Below, piece by piece: positions 45,660 to 58,000 of a stretch of 64,000 nt of DNA. The translations under genes and the position numbers were made by a program. Origin of the DNA: Channallabes apus (Eukaryota; Chordata; Actinopteri; Siluriformes; Clariidae); assembly GCA_030522415.1 (NCBI GenBank), contig CM060107.1, positions 2,723,847 to 2,787,846 on the forward strand, in the 5' to 3' direction. The notes beneath the pieces were generated by a model. That model did no database searches, was not told where the DNA came from, and saw nothing but the letters and a program-made list of their open reading frames with translations. How positions within the stretch are numbered: the first letter of the stretch is position 1; each line of letters begins with the position of its first letter.

Positions 45660-47866
45660 ACAATAACTTCCTGGTTCTGTGTGTGTGTAAGAGAGAGTGT
45701 GTGAGAGGAGGAGCTAAAATATAGAGAGTGGTTATGAATGCTCCTCTGTTAACTGTTTCATCACACTTTAGTCCATGAATATGTGGAGATGTTAATTTTT
45801 TCCCGTATCTACAAACAGGTGAAGTAATTATTTGGCCTTTTTAATGATTACATTTTAAACAGTTTATTTATTTATTTATTTATTTATGTTTATTTGTATA
45901 GTTTTCTATTTTTCACTACTTTTCCTCGCTCAGAGTAAAAGCTTCAATGTGGTGTGTATGTGAAACCCATAAAATAATGTATAGTGCACAAAATGCTTCG
46001 GTCAAATGCATTTAATTTTAAAAAAGAGAGAAAAAATACTTACAGTATAGTTTTTGAAACATTTTTAAATGCTTGTTTCACATTCACATAATATTAACAT
46101 TAGTAAAAGCAGCTAAAACATTATTCATTCAGTTAAGAATGTAAATAGTAGTTAATAACTGTATTGGTATTATGATTATATTTCTTGTCTGTCACTGTTT
46201 AACTGTAGTGAAGCACTTTGAGCTCCATATTCTGTCTGAATAGAGTTATTCTAATGATTGTAGGTAAATAGACAGAGACAGATTGAGTCAGTAGTTTATC
46301 AGTACTGTGTTTAATGTGACGTGTCACTCCAGAGGTCTCCAAAGCTTTCTGTACTTCACTTTACTTAAGAATTGAGTAATATCACTTCACATTGAATTTA
46401 ATAACATTAATAACTTTAATACACATTACAGCACATACTTACACTTACAGTCACGATACATGGAGCTGAGCTTCACCGTCCTCATTTAAAGCTCCGCCCA
46501 CTCACTCTGTTACACTACAGTATATCTTAAGAGTCTCCTTAGTGCGCTAAGAGTGTGTGTTATCGGGAAACCGGCCCAGATCAGCACATCTAGCATCAAC
46601 AACCATGCCGCTCTCAAAGTGACGCTCGGTTGGCTGGTTAGATATTTGCTTTAACAAGCAGTTGACCAGGTGTACCTAATGAAGAAACAAAACAAAAACA
46701 ACAATCACTGAAATGTACACAGCGTTTCTGTTTTTATTTTTTCCGAAGTCTTTGTTTAAAACACGCTGCAAACCGTCCTGTGACCCAGCAGTTAACATAC
46801 AGGTAAAGTTGCCCTGCTTTAGTGTATAATAGTTGACTCAGCACTCGGAGCTGTGTGTACAGAAGTATAAACCAGGAGGGAAGTTAAAGCGAGAACCCAC
46901 ATTGCTGCCCCTCTGTGTCCTACAAGACTCATACAAAATGCTTTAGTCTGTGATTGTAGTTTAAAATGGAAGATAATAGAGAACTGTATCACATGTGCAT
47001 TAACTGTTAAAGGGGGGTTGTTGCTATTTCTATAGTTATAGTGCAATCACTTCTGGGAAATATTCATAAACAATATATTTTTTGGTAAATTCGAGACACG
47101 TCTTTGTGTTCTTTACGGCCAGCAATATCAAGTCAAGTCAAGTCAAGTCGGCTTTTATTGTCATTCCAACCATATACAGTTCAGTACACAGTGAAATGAA
47201 ACAACGTTCCTCCAGGACCAACGTGCTACTGTACATACATACAACAACATAATTTAACTCAGGGATGGGGGGTAATTATTTCTTCACATTTTACATCAGT
47301 ACTAATTTGAAATTGTTCACCTGTATACAGTGTCTGTAAAATCTTATTTTATTATTTATTCAATACTGTATGATATTTAAAATGTAAATATTCATGTACT
47401 GTAGATAACCAGCATTATAACACCACAAACCCGCAGACACCCTCACACATGGTTGCTAGGCGACGCTGCCGAGGAGGTGTTCAGGAGGACTGTAGGCTTT
47501 CTGGATTCAGCATGTGGTGTGTGTGGACATTTAGGTAACACCAGCTATAGAGCGAGTCACACTGAGGGACCAAGAGTGTGTGAACAGAAAAGAGAAAAGA
47601 AGTGTTGAAAACAATCTGCACCACATCAGGCTTCCGTATGTAAACACACTGAACTTGATGGTACAATGCACAGTCATATAACACCTAATAAATTAACTTA
47701 ATACTAAAATTATAGCCTTTAAACTTTAGTCAACATGATGTTACTTATTGCTGAAAGTCACTGAACATGAATGATATTGTTATAATAAGTAAAGTATTTG
47801 TCTGGGTGAAAGAAGCTCAGCTGTAAGGTCACTTTTATTAAATACTGCCTCTTTTGCTTCAGCATA
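45660..47866. other. Region between the finTRIM and Ig genes, copy 2
   Basis: Counterpart of 22000-24030, including the retroelement fragment at about 47130-47215. An 18-bp insertion near 47535 (GTAACACCAGCTATAGAG) distinguishes it from copy 1. No gene seen. Confidence 0.5.
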
Positions 47867-49804
47867 ATGGACACCACAGCTTCTTTCCTTTACGTCTGCA
47901 TCTTGATCACCTCTGTTGGTAAGTGACTTTCTGTAAAGTAAATAAAATACACCAAGTCTCCTAAAGTAGAGGATTGATTAAATAAAACTTCAAATAGTAT
48001 TTTATTTTATTGTTTTATATACCCCTCCCCCCAAACTACCCTTAGACTACCCTCATGCAGCCCATCTGCCCCATCATGTATCAGTGCGAGAGGGAGACAC
48101 AGCTGTCCTGCCATGTAAGATACGTAACATGTTGGACGTGTTGTATGAAATGCCACATGTTAAATGGGAAGTGAACACGAAGTCTGTGTTTGAGCGATTT
48201 GGTGAGAGAACATCTACAGGTGAGGAATTTGAGGGCCGTGCGAATGTTCTTCTGGATGAGCTGCTTAATGGAAACTGTTCCTTGGTGCTGGAGGATGTGA
48301 GAAAATCTGATGCTGGTGACTATAAAAGTAATCTGATGGTGAATTTAAATGGAGTGAAGAAGTGGCAAAACATCAACAATATTAAACTCTTAGTTGATGG
48401 TAAGTCAAATATTCTTACAGTCACTCTGTACTTTCAGAGGAACGGATCATGTGACACAGATTGTGTTCTAATGCCAAACTACATAATCACAAAGTGTAGT
48501 ATATCTATTTAAATATAATTACATGGTGAAGACAACATTCATTATTTTATCCTTTTATTATTAATTTAAATATTATTTGATTTTAAGCTCATTGCAAAAC
48601 AAACAATATTAATATTAATATTTAGTTTTATTTTTTTAACCACATATGTGCACCAGAATTTATACTGTTCAAATGGGTACAGAAAATAAAAACAGAATTA
48701 AAGTAATGAAATGAAAATTTTCCACATTTTGCTTCTCACTCATCTTAAAATTATAAAAAAAATTATAATAATTTGACACACAAGTAGAAAGTAAGTATTC
48801 AGGTCCATCACTTAGTACTCGGTCAAAGCTCTTCTGGCAGCAGTGACTATGTGATGATGCTACAAGCTTGACACAGCTTTCTTCTGGATTCATTTTCCAT
48901 TCTTGGCAGAATCATTCAAGCTCCACCAGGTTTCAGGTCTCTCCTGAGATGCTCTATTGGGTTCTGGTCTGGACTCTGTCTGAGGCCCTCCATGACTTTC
49001 AAAGAGTCATTCTGAAGCCACTCCTGTGTTGTCACGGCTTTATGCCTTGCTTCATGGTCTTATTGGAATGTTAACCTTCATCTCACCCTGAGATCCTCAG
49101 CACTCTAGAAAAGATTTTTACTCATAATACGTCTTTATTTTATACGCATCAATTTTCTGTTAATACTGACTAATATCCCGCCACAGTTGCAGAGAATTAT
49201 AACCCACAGTGTGATTTTGCACCACCAAGGATGGTTTCCCTGATTCCAAATAGTTCATTCTTTAAATGAGATATTTCAGTCTTTATTTATATATTTATTT
49301 ATTTATTTATTTATTCATTTTTTTATTATTATAAATGAACAAAAACACTTTAAACCCAAATTTCTTACTTTGTAATTGTGGAGAATTTCAATTAGAATGA
49401 GTAAAGAAAAAGTTTTGAAATTAATTTTAAGATGAGTGTAAAAATAGTAAAATAACAACGTTATATAGGGTTATAACTTACAAGGGTCTGAAAACTTTGT
49501 TAGCACTGTATATGTATAACTGTAAAAAAGAGGAAAAGTGAAAAATAGAATGTTTTTTAAAAAATGTTTTTCCCTCCAAAGATCAAAGGATGATAAATGA
49601 CAAGTTACACTCCGGTGAGTACATACTGTATCAATCCACTTTTTATTTTTAAATGTGTGCATCACCATTATATATCATACATCACCTTCATATATATATT
49701 TTATTATTTAAAATTTTCTGTCTCCAGGTGAAGCTGGAATAAAGTGTCCTCACTCACTGATCCTCAACATTTCCCTCATAGTGTGTTTAATCTTCTCACA
49801 CTGA
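47867..49804 (+). CDS. V-set Ig-like membrane protein (copy 3, complete)
   Basis: Exons 47867-47918, 48046-48399, 49582-49614 and 49728-49804, the same four-exon phase-1 plan and 171-residue length as the copy at 24031-25977. I see one amino-acid difference in the V domain (VKWEVN here, VKWDVN in copy 2). Cys41 and Cys95 and the Ser at 112 are kept, as are the hydrophobic C-terminus and stop. The near identity means recent duplication or gene conversion. It is the last gene of the array in this window, because the downstream Ig and finTRIM partners are missing. Confidence 0.82.
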
Positions 49805-51668
49805 GAAACCAACAGTCTGATCTTTCTGAGTATAGAGATTCCCAGTGAACCCAGGAACAGCATCCACTATAGATCAGGAAAAAGAAATATTATTTCACTC
49901 TACAGTATTGTCTACATTAACAATAAGCGTGATTGTGAGGTGCGTGGGAACATTTCTGGTTGATGCTCATATAAATGACCAAAGCTGTGATGCTGAAACA
50001 CCACCGTATGAGAGCATGAGAGACTCTGTCTCACCAAGATGGATTGGCACCCTATCCAGTGTGTATCCTGCCTTGTGTCCTGATTCTCCTGGGATAGGCT
50101 CCGGGTATAAACCCATATGTAGGATAAAGTGGTATACGGACGATGATTGTGTGTGTGAGTGAAAGTGTTTGGTTTCCGCTGTTTTTATTAGGTTTATGAT
50201 GTTATTATATGTGTTTGAGCATGATCAAAGCATGATGGATATCTGAGCATTATGAGAAAATCTGTGAACTTCTGTTCAAGGAAAGTAAACTATTCTAAAC
50301 ACTAAACTGGTATTAATGTAATATACATTATTATTTATTTATTTGTCTGGCTTTATATTATATTATTTTATTTTCCTGACTTTTTAATTGATGCAATCCT
50401 TAATACTGCATGGTTTTGGTGTACATCTGTCTGTGGTGGTCTTATTCCTAGTTAATTTTGCTACATGTTAAATAAGAATCTAGAATTATGACATTTATTT
50501 TTCTTAACTGAATAAGTAACTCAAATGGCAGTGTTTTTGTAAAATAAATCCATTTTGAGATGAAAATGTACAAAGTATTTATTTTTTTTATTTAAACTGC
50601 CACACACCCTTTGTTTAACCTGTACTGTATAACAGTGTACTTCTCCAGCCGCTTAGGACTACAGTACAATATTGAAGAATATTTGTTTGTAGTGACTGTC
50701 AGATGCTTCACATACAGTATTCCTGTCCAACAATAGTCTCACTGCATAGAGTCACGGACTCCACTTTCCATGGTAACATTCCTCCATTTTGGTTTTGGAG
50801 AAACTTTTCAACGTGTTCAACTGTATAAGAACATGCAGCTGCTGCTTTTATTTCTTCATTCAACCTCAAATCTCTAGTAACAACCAATTACATGGTCCTT
50901 CTACTCCCTTCATATTATTGGGATGGCAAATGACATGGATGGATGCACAGCCTTCAAACAAAGCTGACAGACTGGTATAGCGCAAGGGGGACGGGTTAGA
51001 GACAGGAGGATAGTAGCAGGTGTGGTGCCCTGTGTTGAGCAGTTGGAAGAGAAATGGGTCCAGTGTGGAGGAAGGACTACATTTTATATGTCCTATGACT
51101 CAATGCTAAAAACACTTCATGTGGTGGATGTGAGTGTGATGGGCCCGTAGTCATTCAGGCAAGATGCAGAGGATTCCTTAGGTGTGGAAGTGATGGCAAA
51201 CTGCTACTTGACTTTAAAACTGTTTTTAGACCTCAGTCTAGGCTTGGGCATGGTAGCAGAAACAATGTGATGTGAAAACATGACTAATAAAAGAGGCTAG
51301 CGAACATGTAAAGATTTATTTAAAAAGATTCAATCAACACAACTTATGCATTTATAAATGACCTAAACTAATAAAGAAACATTCATTCTGTTCCTCTTTA
51401 TTCATAAATAACTGAAGATGCACACATGAATGCTAACATGCAAAGTACATCGTTCTGTTCTGAAACAAAATCATATTATCCATTAAGGAAATCATTTTGA
51501 AATGCAGAATGTAAACTTTACAGCAGGCTGTGCCTTTGCGCCTTTGCTACAAAAAGTCATTGGAATTACCAAAATATATTCAGACATTGTCACGTAATAT
51601 GCCTAATATATATGTAATTGTAAGTCTCCATACACGGCCATGAAATTTACACAATGCCAACAGGCAGA
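48588..51668. repeat. Tandem segmental duplication, copy 3 (truncated)
   Basis: High identity with copies 1 and 2 (offset 23836 from copy 2 in the Ig gene) runs to about 51668, then stops abruptly at the point matching 27412 in copy 2. The minus-strand Ig gene and the finTRIM gene are not found in the rest of the window. A block at 50430-50975 replaces the SINE head seen in the other copies. Confidence 0.9.
50430..50975. other. Copy 3 segment absent from copies 1 and 2
   Basis: Replaces the SINE head: GTACATCTGTCTGTGGTGG ... CTGGTATAGCGCAAGGGGGA. It is AT-rich, and I recognise nothing in it. The ORF at 50789-50980 has no support. Confidence 0.5.
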
Positions 51669-51686
51669 AAGATTAAATTTTAATTT

Positions 51687-52119
51687 TGTAACATCTGGGC
51701 CACCACAGCCTCGGAGAGTAAGATCCAGTTCCCCGGACTACTGAGCCGTCGCTTTGTCTCCCCCTAGTGTGTCTGCGTGTTTATGTCTCACATTATTAAG
51801 TAATGAAAAGCACCTGTGCCTCCTTGTGTGTCTCTCTATTTATACCAGCCAACCCCAGAGTCTTTTGTCCGTCCACCGTTGTGTCCTAATGTGTTTTTTC
51901 TCCCGCGTTCGATTTATACAAATGATTTATGTTGAGGTTTTTTTGGTTAACGTTTCAGAAAGCAAAGATTTATGTTGAGCTGTTTGGTTAAGTTTTGAAG
52001 TTTGGTTTGTTTTGGTTTTCATGCACTTTTTGTGTTCATTTGAGTTTAATTGGAAATAAAACCAGTTCTTGAGTTCAAAGCCTGCATCTGCGTCCGCCTC
52101 CTGACTGACAATCATGACA
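51687..52119 (+). mobile_element. Probable solo LTR F
   Basis: Starts TGTAACATCTGGG and ends ACAATCATGACA, with a TATTTATACC box near 51838 and a GAAATAAAACC signal near 52052. This is the same layout as the other LTRs. I see no clear target duplication, so the boundaries are less certain. Confidence 0.55.
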
Positions 52120-52348
52120 CTAATAGACAAATAAAAATAAGGTATAAAGCTGAACTGTTGTTGTCAAGTGCAAGGAAGCATTCTAGATTTTTTAGAGGAG
52201 AATTATAGAAATAATCAGAAATTAGTGTATTTTTGATATTTGAAACACAAAAGCACTGAACTGTTGTTCTTAAAACACCTCATATTGCAGTTTACCGAAA
52301 GTATGACAGATAAGAATTGTTTAGTTACTATTCTTTAGTTATATATGC
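52120..52348. other. Diverged paralogue of unit DNA
   Basis: Scattered matches to 27420-27560 of copy 2 (for example GACAGATAAGAATTGTTT versus GATAGATAAGAATTGTTT) but far below the identity of copy 3 proper. It looks like an older duplicate of the same unit. Confidence 0.5.
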
Positions 52349-52516
52349 TAGGGTTGTTCCGATTCCGATACTGGTATCGGAAATGCTGCCGATACCACAA
52401 AGAAATCTGGCATCGGAATCGGCGAGTATTTGAGTCCACGTACCGATCCGATACCATTTTCCTAAACATAACCTATTTATGCCCGCTAGCTTTGCTAGCT
52501 TAGCTTACTTACAGAG

Positions 52517-53021
52517 TGTCAGGGCGTGCGCCTGTGATGGGCGTGCGCCCAAATTGATATCGCACCTCGCTCACTAGTTAGGCGGCCTCCCCCCCCTTTA
52601 GGTATGTGAAGTAGCAGAGCCGCAGAATCAGGCAACGGCCCATGACCTATCGGCGCTATAAACCACAGCGGGGAGTGTAGCTCGGGGTCTGACTGTTGGG
52701 AAGCTGGACTTTGCGACGCAGTGGATTTTATGAGAGACAGTGGCACAAGAGCGGGGCGATGTGATGCGCCCCAGAGACTTTTAAAAGGAGGGCGCCTTTA
52801 ATCTCCGCGAGAGGAACGCGTGAACGAGCGGCACCTTCACTTCCGCGTAGCAGGAAGGCGACGCCTTTGCATCCCTGCCGCCGAAGTGGAAAAGACCGCA
52901 GAGAGCCTTTAACCCATTCCTTCCACCTTTTTCTAAATAAATGACCCATTTTCCTGTAAGACCTCGCCTCGTGTCCGTGTTTCATGGTGTCGCCCGTGCA
53001 CTTAGGGTCGAACCCGTTACA
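52517..53021 (+). mobile_element. Solo LTR E nested in the hAT-like MITE
   Basis: Starts TGTCAGGGCGTGCGCC and ends AACCCGTTACA, with a CTATAAACC box near 52657 and an AATAAATGA signal near 52935. Flanks CAGAG / CAGGG are a likely 5-bp target duplication with one change. It splits the GGTATCGG-rich MITE body. Confidence 0.65.
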
Positions 53022-53054
53022 CAGGGCTAGTAGTATTTTACTTAAAAAAGAAAT

Positions 53055-53068
53055 TATATATTAATATA

Positions 53069-53124
<56 letters not shown>

Positions 53125-53169
53125 GTGTGTGTATGTGTATATATATATCTTATATATACACATACATAC

Positions 53170-53215
<46 letters not shown>
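53055..53215. repeat. (TA)n / (TG)n microsatellites
   Basis: Two long TA runs separated by TGTGTGTATGTG-type sequence and followed by (CA)n to about 53229. All ORFs reported here are repeat artefacts. Confidence 0.92.
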
Positions 53216-53229
<14 letters not shown>

Positions 53230-53347
53230 GTACAGATACACACCCAGGTATCGGATCGGTACTCGGTATCGGCCGATACCCTGAGCCCAAGTATCGGAAT
53301 CGGTATCGGGAGGGGGAAAATGGTATCGGAACATCTCTAATATATGC

Positions 53348-53972
53348 CATTAGGCTTAAAAATCGAATACTAAAAAAAAAAAATCTAATTGTACCCAGCT
53401 GCTTCTTGTTTCGTGCTAATTTCATGGGTTGAGTGTTCTTGGTTCTGACTGTCCTGGTGCTCTGTAGTGCTGACCTGATGGCAAAGATGGCTTGGATGTG
53501 AGTGGTCCAAACTGATTTTTTTGAGCATTTTTACTCACGGTGGGCATATACTATAATCGTTCCGGCTCTTTAAACCAGTTTTGTTGTAAGAAAATAATGG
53601 GGGACCAACATTGCGATAACCTATAGACAGTGTTAAGAGTAATACCAAAATATATAATACACAATGATTAACAGAAGTCATTTGCCAGCATATATTGAGT
53701 CTTTACATGAATACAAAAACATACAAAATCATATTATATGAAATGTTCACAAGCAGTATGATCAATGTCCAACATGAAAGTATGAATATAAATGTCCACC
53801 TCAGATCTTAAGAGAGAAAACCCATTGACAAAGTGTACAACCAATGCTGTAAAGTCTTATCTGTTACAGGGTAGATTGATGAAACGGTAAAAGCACCAAT
53901 TTAAATGGATGTCCTCCTTGGGGTAGGCAAAATTCCATTAGGCAAAGTTCTTGGGCAGTTGCAATGCTACAC
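53348..53972. other. Unassigned intergenic DNA
   Basis: The first ~50 bases (CATTAGGCTTAAAAATCG...) continue the diverged paralogue of 27545-27600. The rest is unrecognised, with no gene seen. Confidence 0.45.
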
Positions 53973-54625
53973 CCAAACTCCAAAATCCTGTACTCCCCAC
54001 AGTAGCACAAACTTGCAGGTTAAACAAAAGAAAACAGTTCATTAACCAAATTTCCCAAACATTAACCATCTCAACTGCTACACAAAACCAAAAAAATATA
54101 TAGAAAGATACAGTATAAGGTGAAACCTCGGTCTGTAACGCGGTTTGCGAGTATCCAGCAAGACGAGCCGAGATTTTTTAATAAGTTTTGACTTGGAAAA
54201 CGAACAAGTCTTGGTTTACGAGTACCGAGTATCATGTATCATGCATTCGCTGAGCGTCACGTGATCACAACTGAGCCAACGGTTTTTCTCTCTCTTGTGC
54301 TGCTGAATTGTGGGTAATCGTCTCTTACTGGTATAATCAACATCCATTTTTACTTTACAGCAGTGATTCCATTAGTGTGTCGCTCAATCGAGTGTCATTA
54401 GAGAAATTTCTTGTTTATTTTTCCGATAGAACAGTGTTTCCGTTGTGTGCGCACGCATGTGTGAAAAGAGTGGAGGAAGGCTAACTGTGTAAGATGAGAA
54501 GGTGGAGAGGGAAGCTTACTTTAGATGCACACACACACACACACACACAGCGCCTGCACGAACAACAAAACTCTTATCTGTCGGGATTCCTTTTAACTTT
54601 TTTTTAAAGGTAAAGTGCAGGTTAA
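53973..54625. repeat. Isolated block homologous to copy 1/2 intergenic DNA
   Basis: Closely matches 35992-36646 of copy 2 and the corresponding part of copy 1 (about 15563-16216), ending exactly at a TTAA where a piggyBac-like element is inserted. It may be the remnant of copy 3 after a large deletion, or an independent copy of an interspersed element. Confidence 0.8.
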
Positions 54626-55070
54626 CCCTCTGGGGTTCGCGAACGCATATATGAGTTTTGAGGTGTTTTCCCCTGATGACGCCAATAAGAACTTAAAATA
54701 CACTTTCAGTTTTGATCGTACAGACAAGATCTATATATTAATCGAATCTATAAAGTGTCTACTTTCATTTGTATGCAAACATGTTAAAAATAAAACATTG
54801 TACATTAATAAAATAAATAAAATAAACCGGGTGCGCTTTCAGCCGTCTCAGTCTCCGCGAAAATCTTTTTGAAACACGTCACTAAAATGAACTGAAACTC
54901 CGCGAATACTGCACACACAGACATGAGAAATATATCTCTAGAAAGCTTAAAGGGTCTACTTTTAAATGATGCAAGTCACAGTGAAAACAAATAATCAGTT
55001 TTTATGTAATCCGTATGAAAGTAAGGAGTGGTACAGATTCTCGTGTATCGGCTCATTACAGCTAATGAGC
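54626..55070 (+). mobile_element. Left end of a piggyBac-like element
   Basis: Begins CCCTCTGGGGTTCGCG immediately after a TTAA (54622-54625). Copies 1 and 2 have the same flank with an unoccupied TTAA (16213-16216; 36643-36646). TTAA targeting with CCC ends is characteristic of piggyBac. The right end is not visible. Confidence 0.6.
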
Positions 55071-58000
55071 TGATGGCGCCGGGGAGGTCGGCTGCCGTCA
55101 CGACTGCTCTGACCACCTTTTCTTTGTTTTTGTTATTTAAGTTAGTTTTCAGTGTTTTAACATCGGCAAAATCATCACCATTGAGTACATTAGGTATGAT
55201 AGAGACACTCTTGTTTCTATTGGTATACAATGTACTCACAATTCGACGTTTTTAACTCCGGATCCGAGCTGGCCGAGTGAGATCCTGCGGGAGAACAATG
55301 GACGCAACGCGAAGCGACGGACCCGAGGGAGACGAGCTGGGGTGAGGAACCGGCTGAGAGCCCGTGCACACCGCACACCTCTGCCTAGTATCCTGCTCGC
55401 CAACGTCCAGTCACTGGAGAACAAACTTGATGACCTCAGGGCCAGGATAAAGTTCCAGAGAGACATTCGGGACTGCAACCTTCTCTGCTTCACCGAGACA
55501 TGGCTGAACCCAGCGGTGCCAGACCACGCCATACAACCAGCCGAGTTCTTCACTGGTTCACCGCATGGACAGGACGCGGGACTCGGGGAAGTCAAGGGGA
55601 GGCGGCGTGTGCTTAATGGTGAACAACAGCTGGTGCAACAGCGCGAGCGTTGTTCCTCTTACACGCTCCTGCACACCAAACCTGGAACTACTGTCCATCA
55701 TGTGTCGTCCATTTTATCTTCCACGGGAGTTCACATCGGTCATAATCAGCGCCGTTTACATTCCACCACAAGCAGACACTGAAACTGCCTTATGCGAGCT
55801 GCATGAGGCACTCACAGAGCACCAGACACAACACCGGGATGCTACGCTCATTGTGATGGGGGATTTTAATAGTGCCAACCCCAAACGCGCAGCGCCGAAC
55901 TTTTATCAGCACATCACCTGCCCAACCTCAAACGCGCAGCGCCGAACTTTTATCAGCACATCACCTGCCCCACCAGGGGCGAAAGGACACTGGACCATTG
56001 TTATACCACGGTCAAAGACGGTTACAAGGCACAATCTCGTCCAGCGTTTGGTAAATCCGACCACGCCGCCATCTTCCTCATGCCAAAATATAAACAAAGG
56101 CTGAAACAGGAAGTTCCGGTTCAGAGGGAGGTCGCGCGCTGGACGGACCAATCGGTGGCCGCGTTACAGGACGCACTCGATGACGCAGACTGGTACATGT
56201 TCAGAAACAGCTCCGATGATGACATCAGCGTGTTTACGGAAGCGGTTGTGGGATTTATTGGGAAGCAAGTAGACGATACGGTGGAGAAAAAGACTATCAG
56301 AACGTTTCCCAACCAGAAGCCGTGGGTGAATAAAACCATCCGCGACGCTCTGAGATCTCGCACAGCTGCCTACAACACTGGACTTGCGTCGGGGGACATG
56401 GAACCGTACAAGGCTGCGTCATACAACGTGTGGAAAGCGGTGAAAGAGGCGAAGCAGCGCTACGGGAGAAAACTAGAGTCACAGCTTCAACAGAGTGACT
56501 CTAGGAGCCTGTGGCAGGGACTGAGAACAATAACGGACTACAAAGCACCAACATCCGGTATGACGAACGCGGACGCGACTCTGGCAGACGAGCTCAACAC
56601 CTTCTATGCTCGCTTCGAGGCTGCAGCTAAAGACGCTAGCGATGCTAATGCTAACGGCGCTAATGCTAACGGCGCTAATGCTAACGGCGCTAACGGCTGC
56701 AGACAGGAAGACACTGCCAGCACCGGGAACGCGCTCATCATCTCCGAGCACGACGTGAGGAGAGCCTTCAAGAGAGTGAACACCAGGAAAGCAGCAGGAC
56801 CAGACGGCATCTCAGGTCGTATCCTCAGATCCTGTGCAGACCAGCTAGCACCTGTGTTCACTGAGATATTCAACATCTCCTTATCTCAGTCGGTGATCCC
56901 CACGTGCTTCAAAGAGTCCATCATTGTTCCTGTCCCGAAGAAACCACATCCTGCTTCCCTCAATGACTATCGCCTTGTAGCCCTCACCTCAGTAGTGATG
57001 AAGTGCTTTGAACGCCTTATCAGAGACTTCATCATTTCTTCACTACCCGACACACTGGACCCACTACAGTTTGCATACCGTCAGAACCGCTCCACAGACG
57101 ATGCAATCTCTCATCTCCTCCACACATCACTCACTCACCTGGACACTATGAAAGGGAATTATGTTAAAATGCTCTTCATCGACTACAGCTCTGCTTTTAA
57201 TACCATAATTCCCTCCACACTCACCACCAAGCTGGAGCACCTGGGACTGAGCTCATCTATATGTCAGTGGATCTCCAATTTTCTGACTGGTAGACCACAG
57301 GCAGTAAGGATGGGCGGACATGTCTCAGCTACACTCACTCTCAGCACTGGAGCCCCCCAGTGTTGTGTTCTGAGCCCCCTTGTACTCTTTGTACACCCAT
57401 GACTGCGTGGCCACTACCTACTCCACCTCCATCATCAAGTTTGCTGACGACACCGTCGTGGTCGGACTGATCACCAACAATGATGAGTCGGACTACCTAG
57501 AGGAGATTGGAAATCTGAAGAACTGGTGCCAGAGGAACAATCTCCTCCTGAACGTCAGTAAGACAAAGGAGCTGATAGTGGACTTTAGTACAAAGCAGGA
57601 GAGGAACTACCAGACCCCCGTCATCAACAGGAGCCCAGTGGAGAGTGTGGACAGCTTCAGATACCTCGGTGTTCACATCACGCAGGACCTGTCATGGTCC
57701 TGTCACATCAACACCGTGGTGAAAAAAGCCCGGCAGCGTCTCTACCACCTCAGACGCTTGAGAGACTTTAGACTGCCCTCCAGGGTGCTCAGGAACTTCT
57801 ACTCCTGCACCATAGAGAGCATCCTGATGGGAAACATGATGACCTGGTTCGGGAACAGCACCATTCAGGACAGACGAGCTCTACAGAGGGTGGTGCGATC
57901 AGCCGAGCGCATCATCCGCACTGAGCTCCCTGACCTGCACTCGATCTACAGCAAGCGGTGCTGGACCAAGGCCAGGAAGATCATGAAGGACCTCAGTCAC

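Larger units (their letters stand above)
24751..48587. repeat. Tandem segmental duplication, copy 2 (complete unit)
   Basis: Full unit collinear with copy 1. Differences from copy 1 that I can see: an inverted duplication in a SINE near 26651-26727; about 911 bp missing near 29700; about 390 bp missing near 34075; a private SINE at 35421-35790; a private LTR element at 36929-39974; about 170 bp present at 42770-42935 that copy 1 lacks; and no counterpart of the LTR element at 11545-15175. Confidence 0.93.
52349..53339. mobile_element. hAT-like MITE, interrupted by a solo LTR
   Basis: An 8-bp target duplication ATATATGC (52341-52348 and 53340-53347) flanks terminal inverted repeats TAGGGTTGTTCCGATTCC and (reverse of right end) TAGAGATGTTCCGATACC. 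The body is full of GGTATCGG / CCGATACC palindromic motifs. No transposase is present. It contains solo LTR E and two (TA)n runs. Confidence 0.8.

Noticed and set aside
53038..53340. ORFs of Tyr/Ile repeats
   Set aside because: Translations of (TA)n and (CA)n microsatellites.
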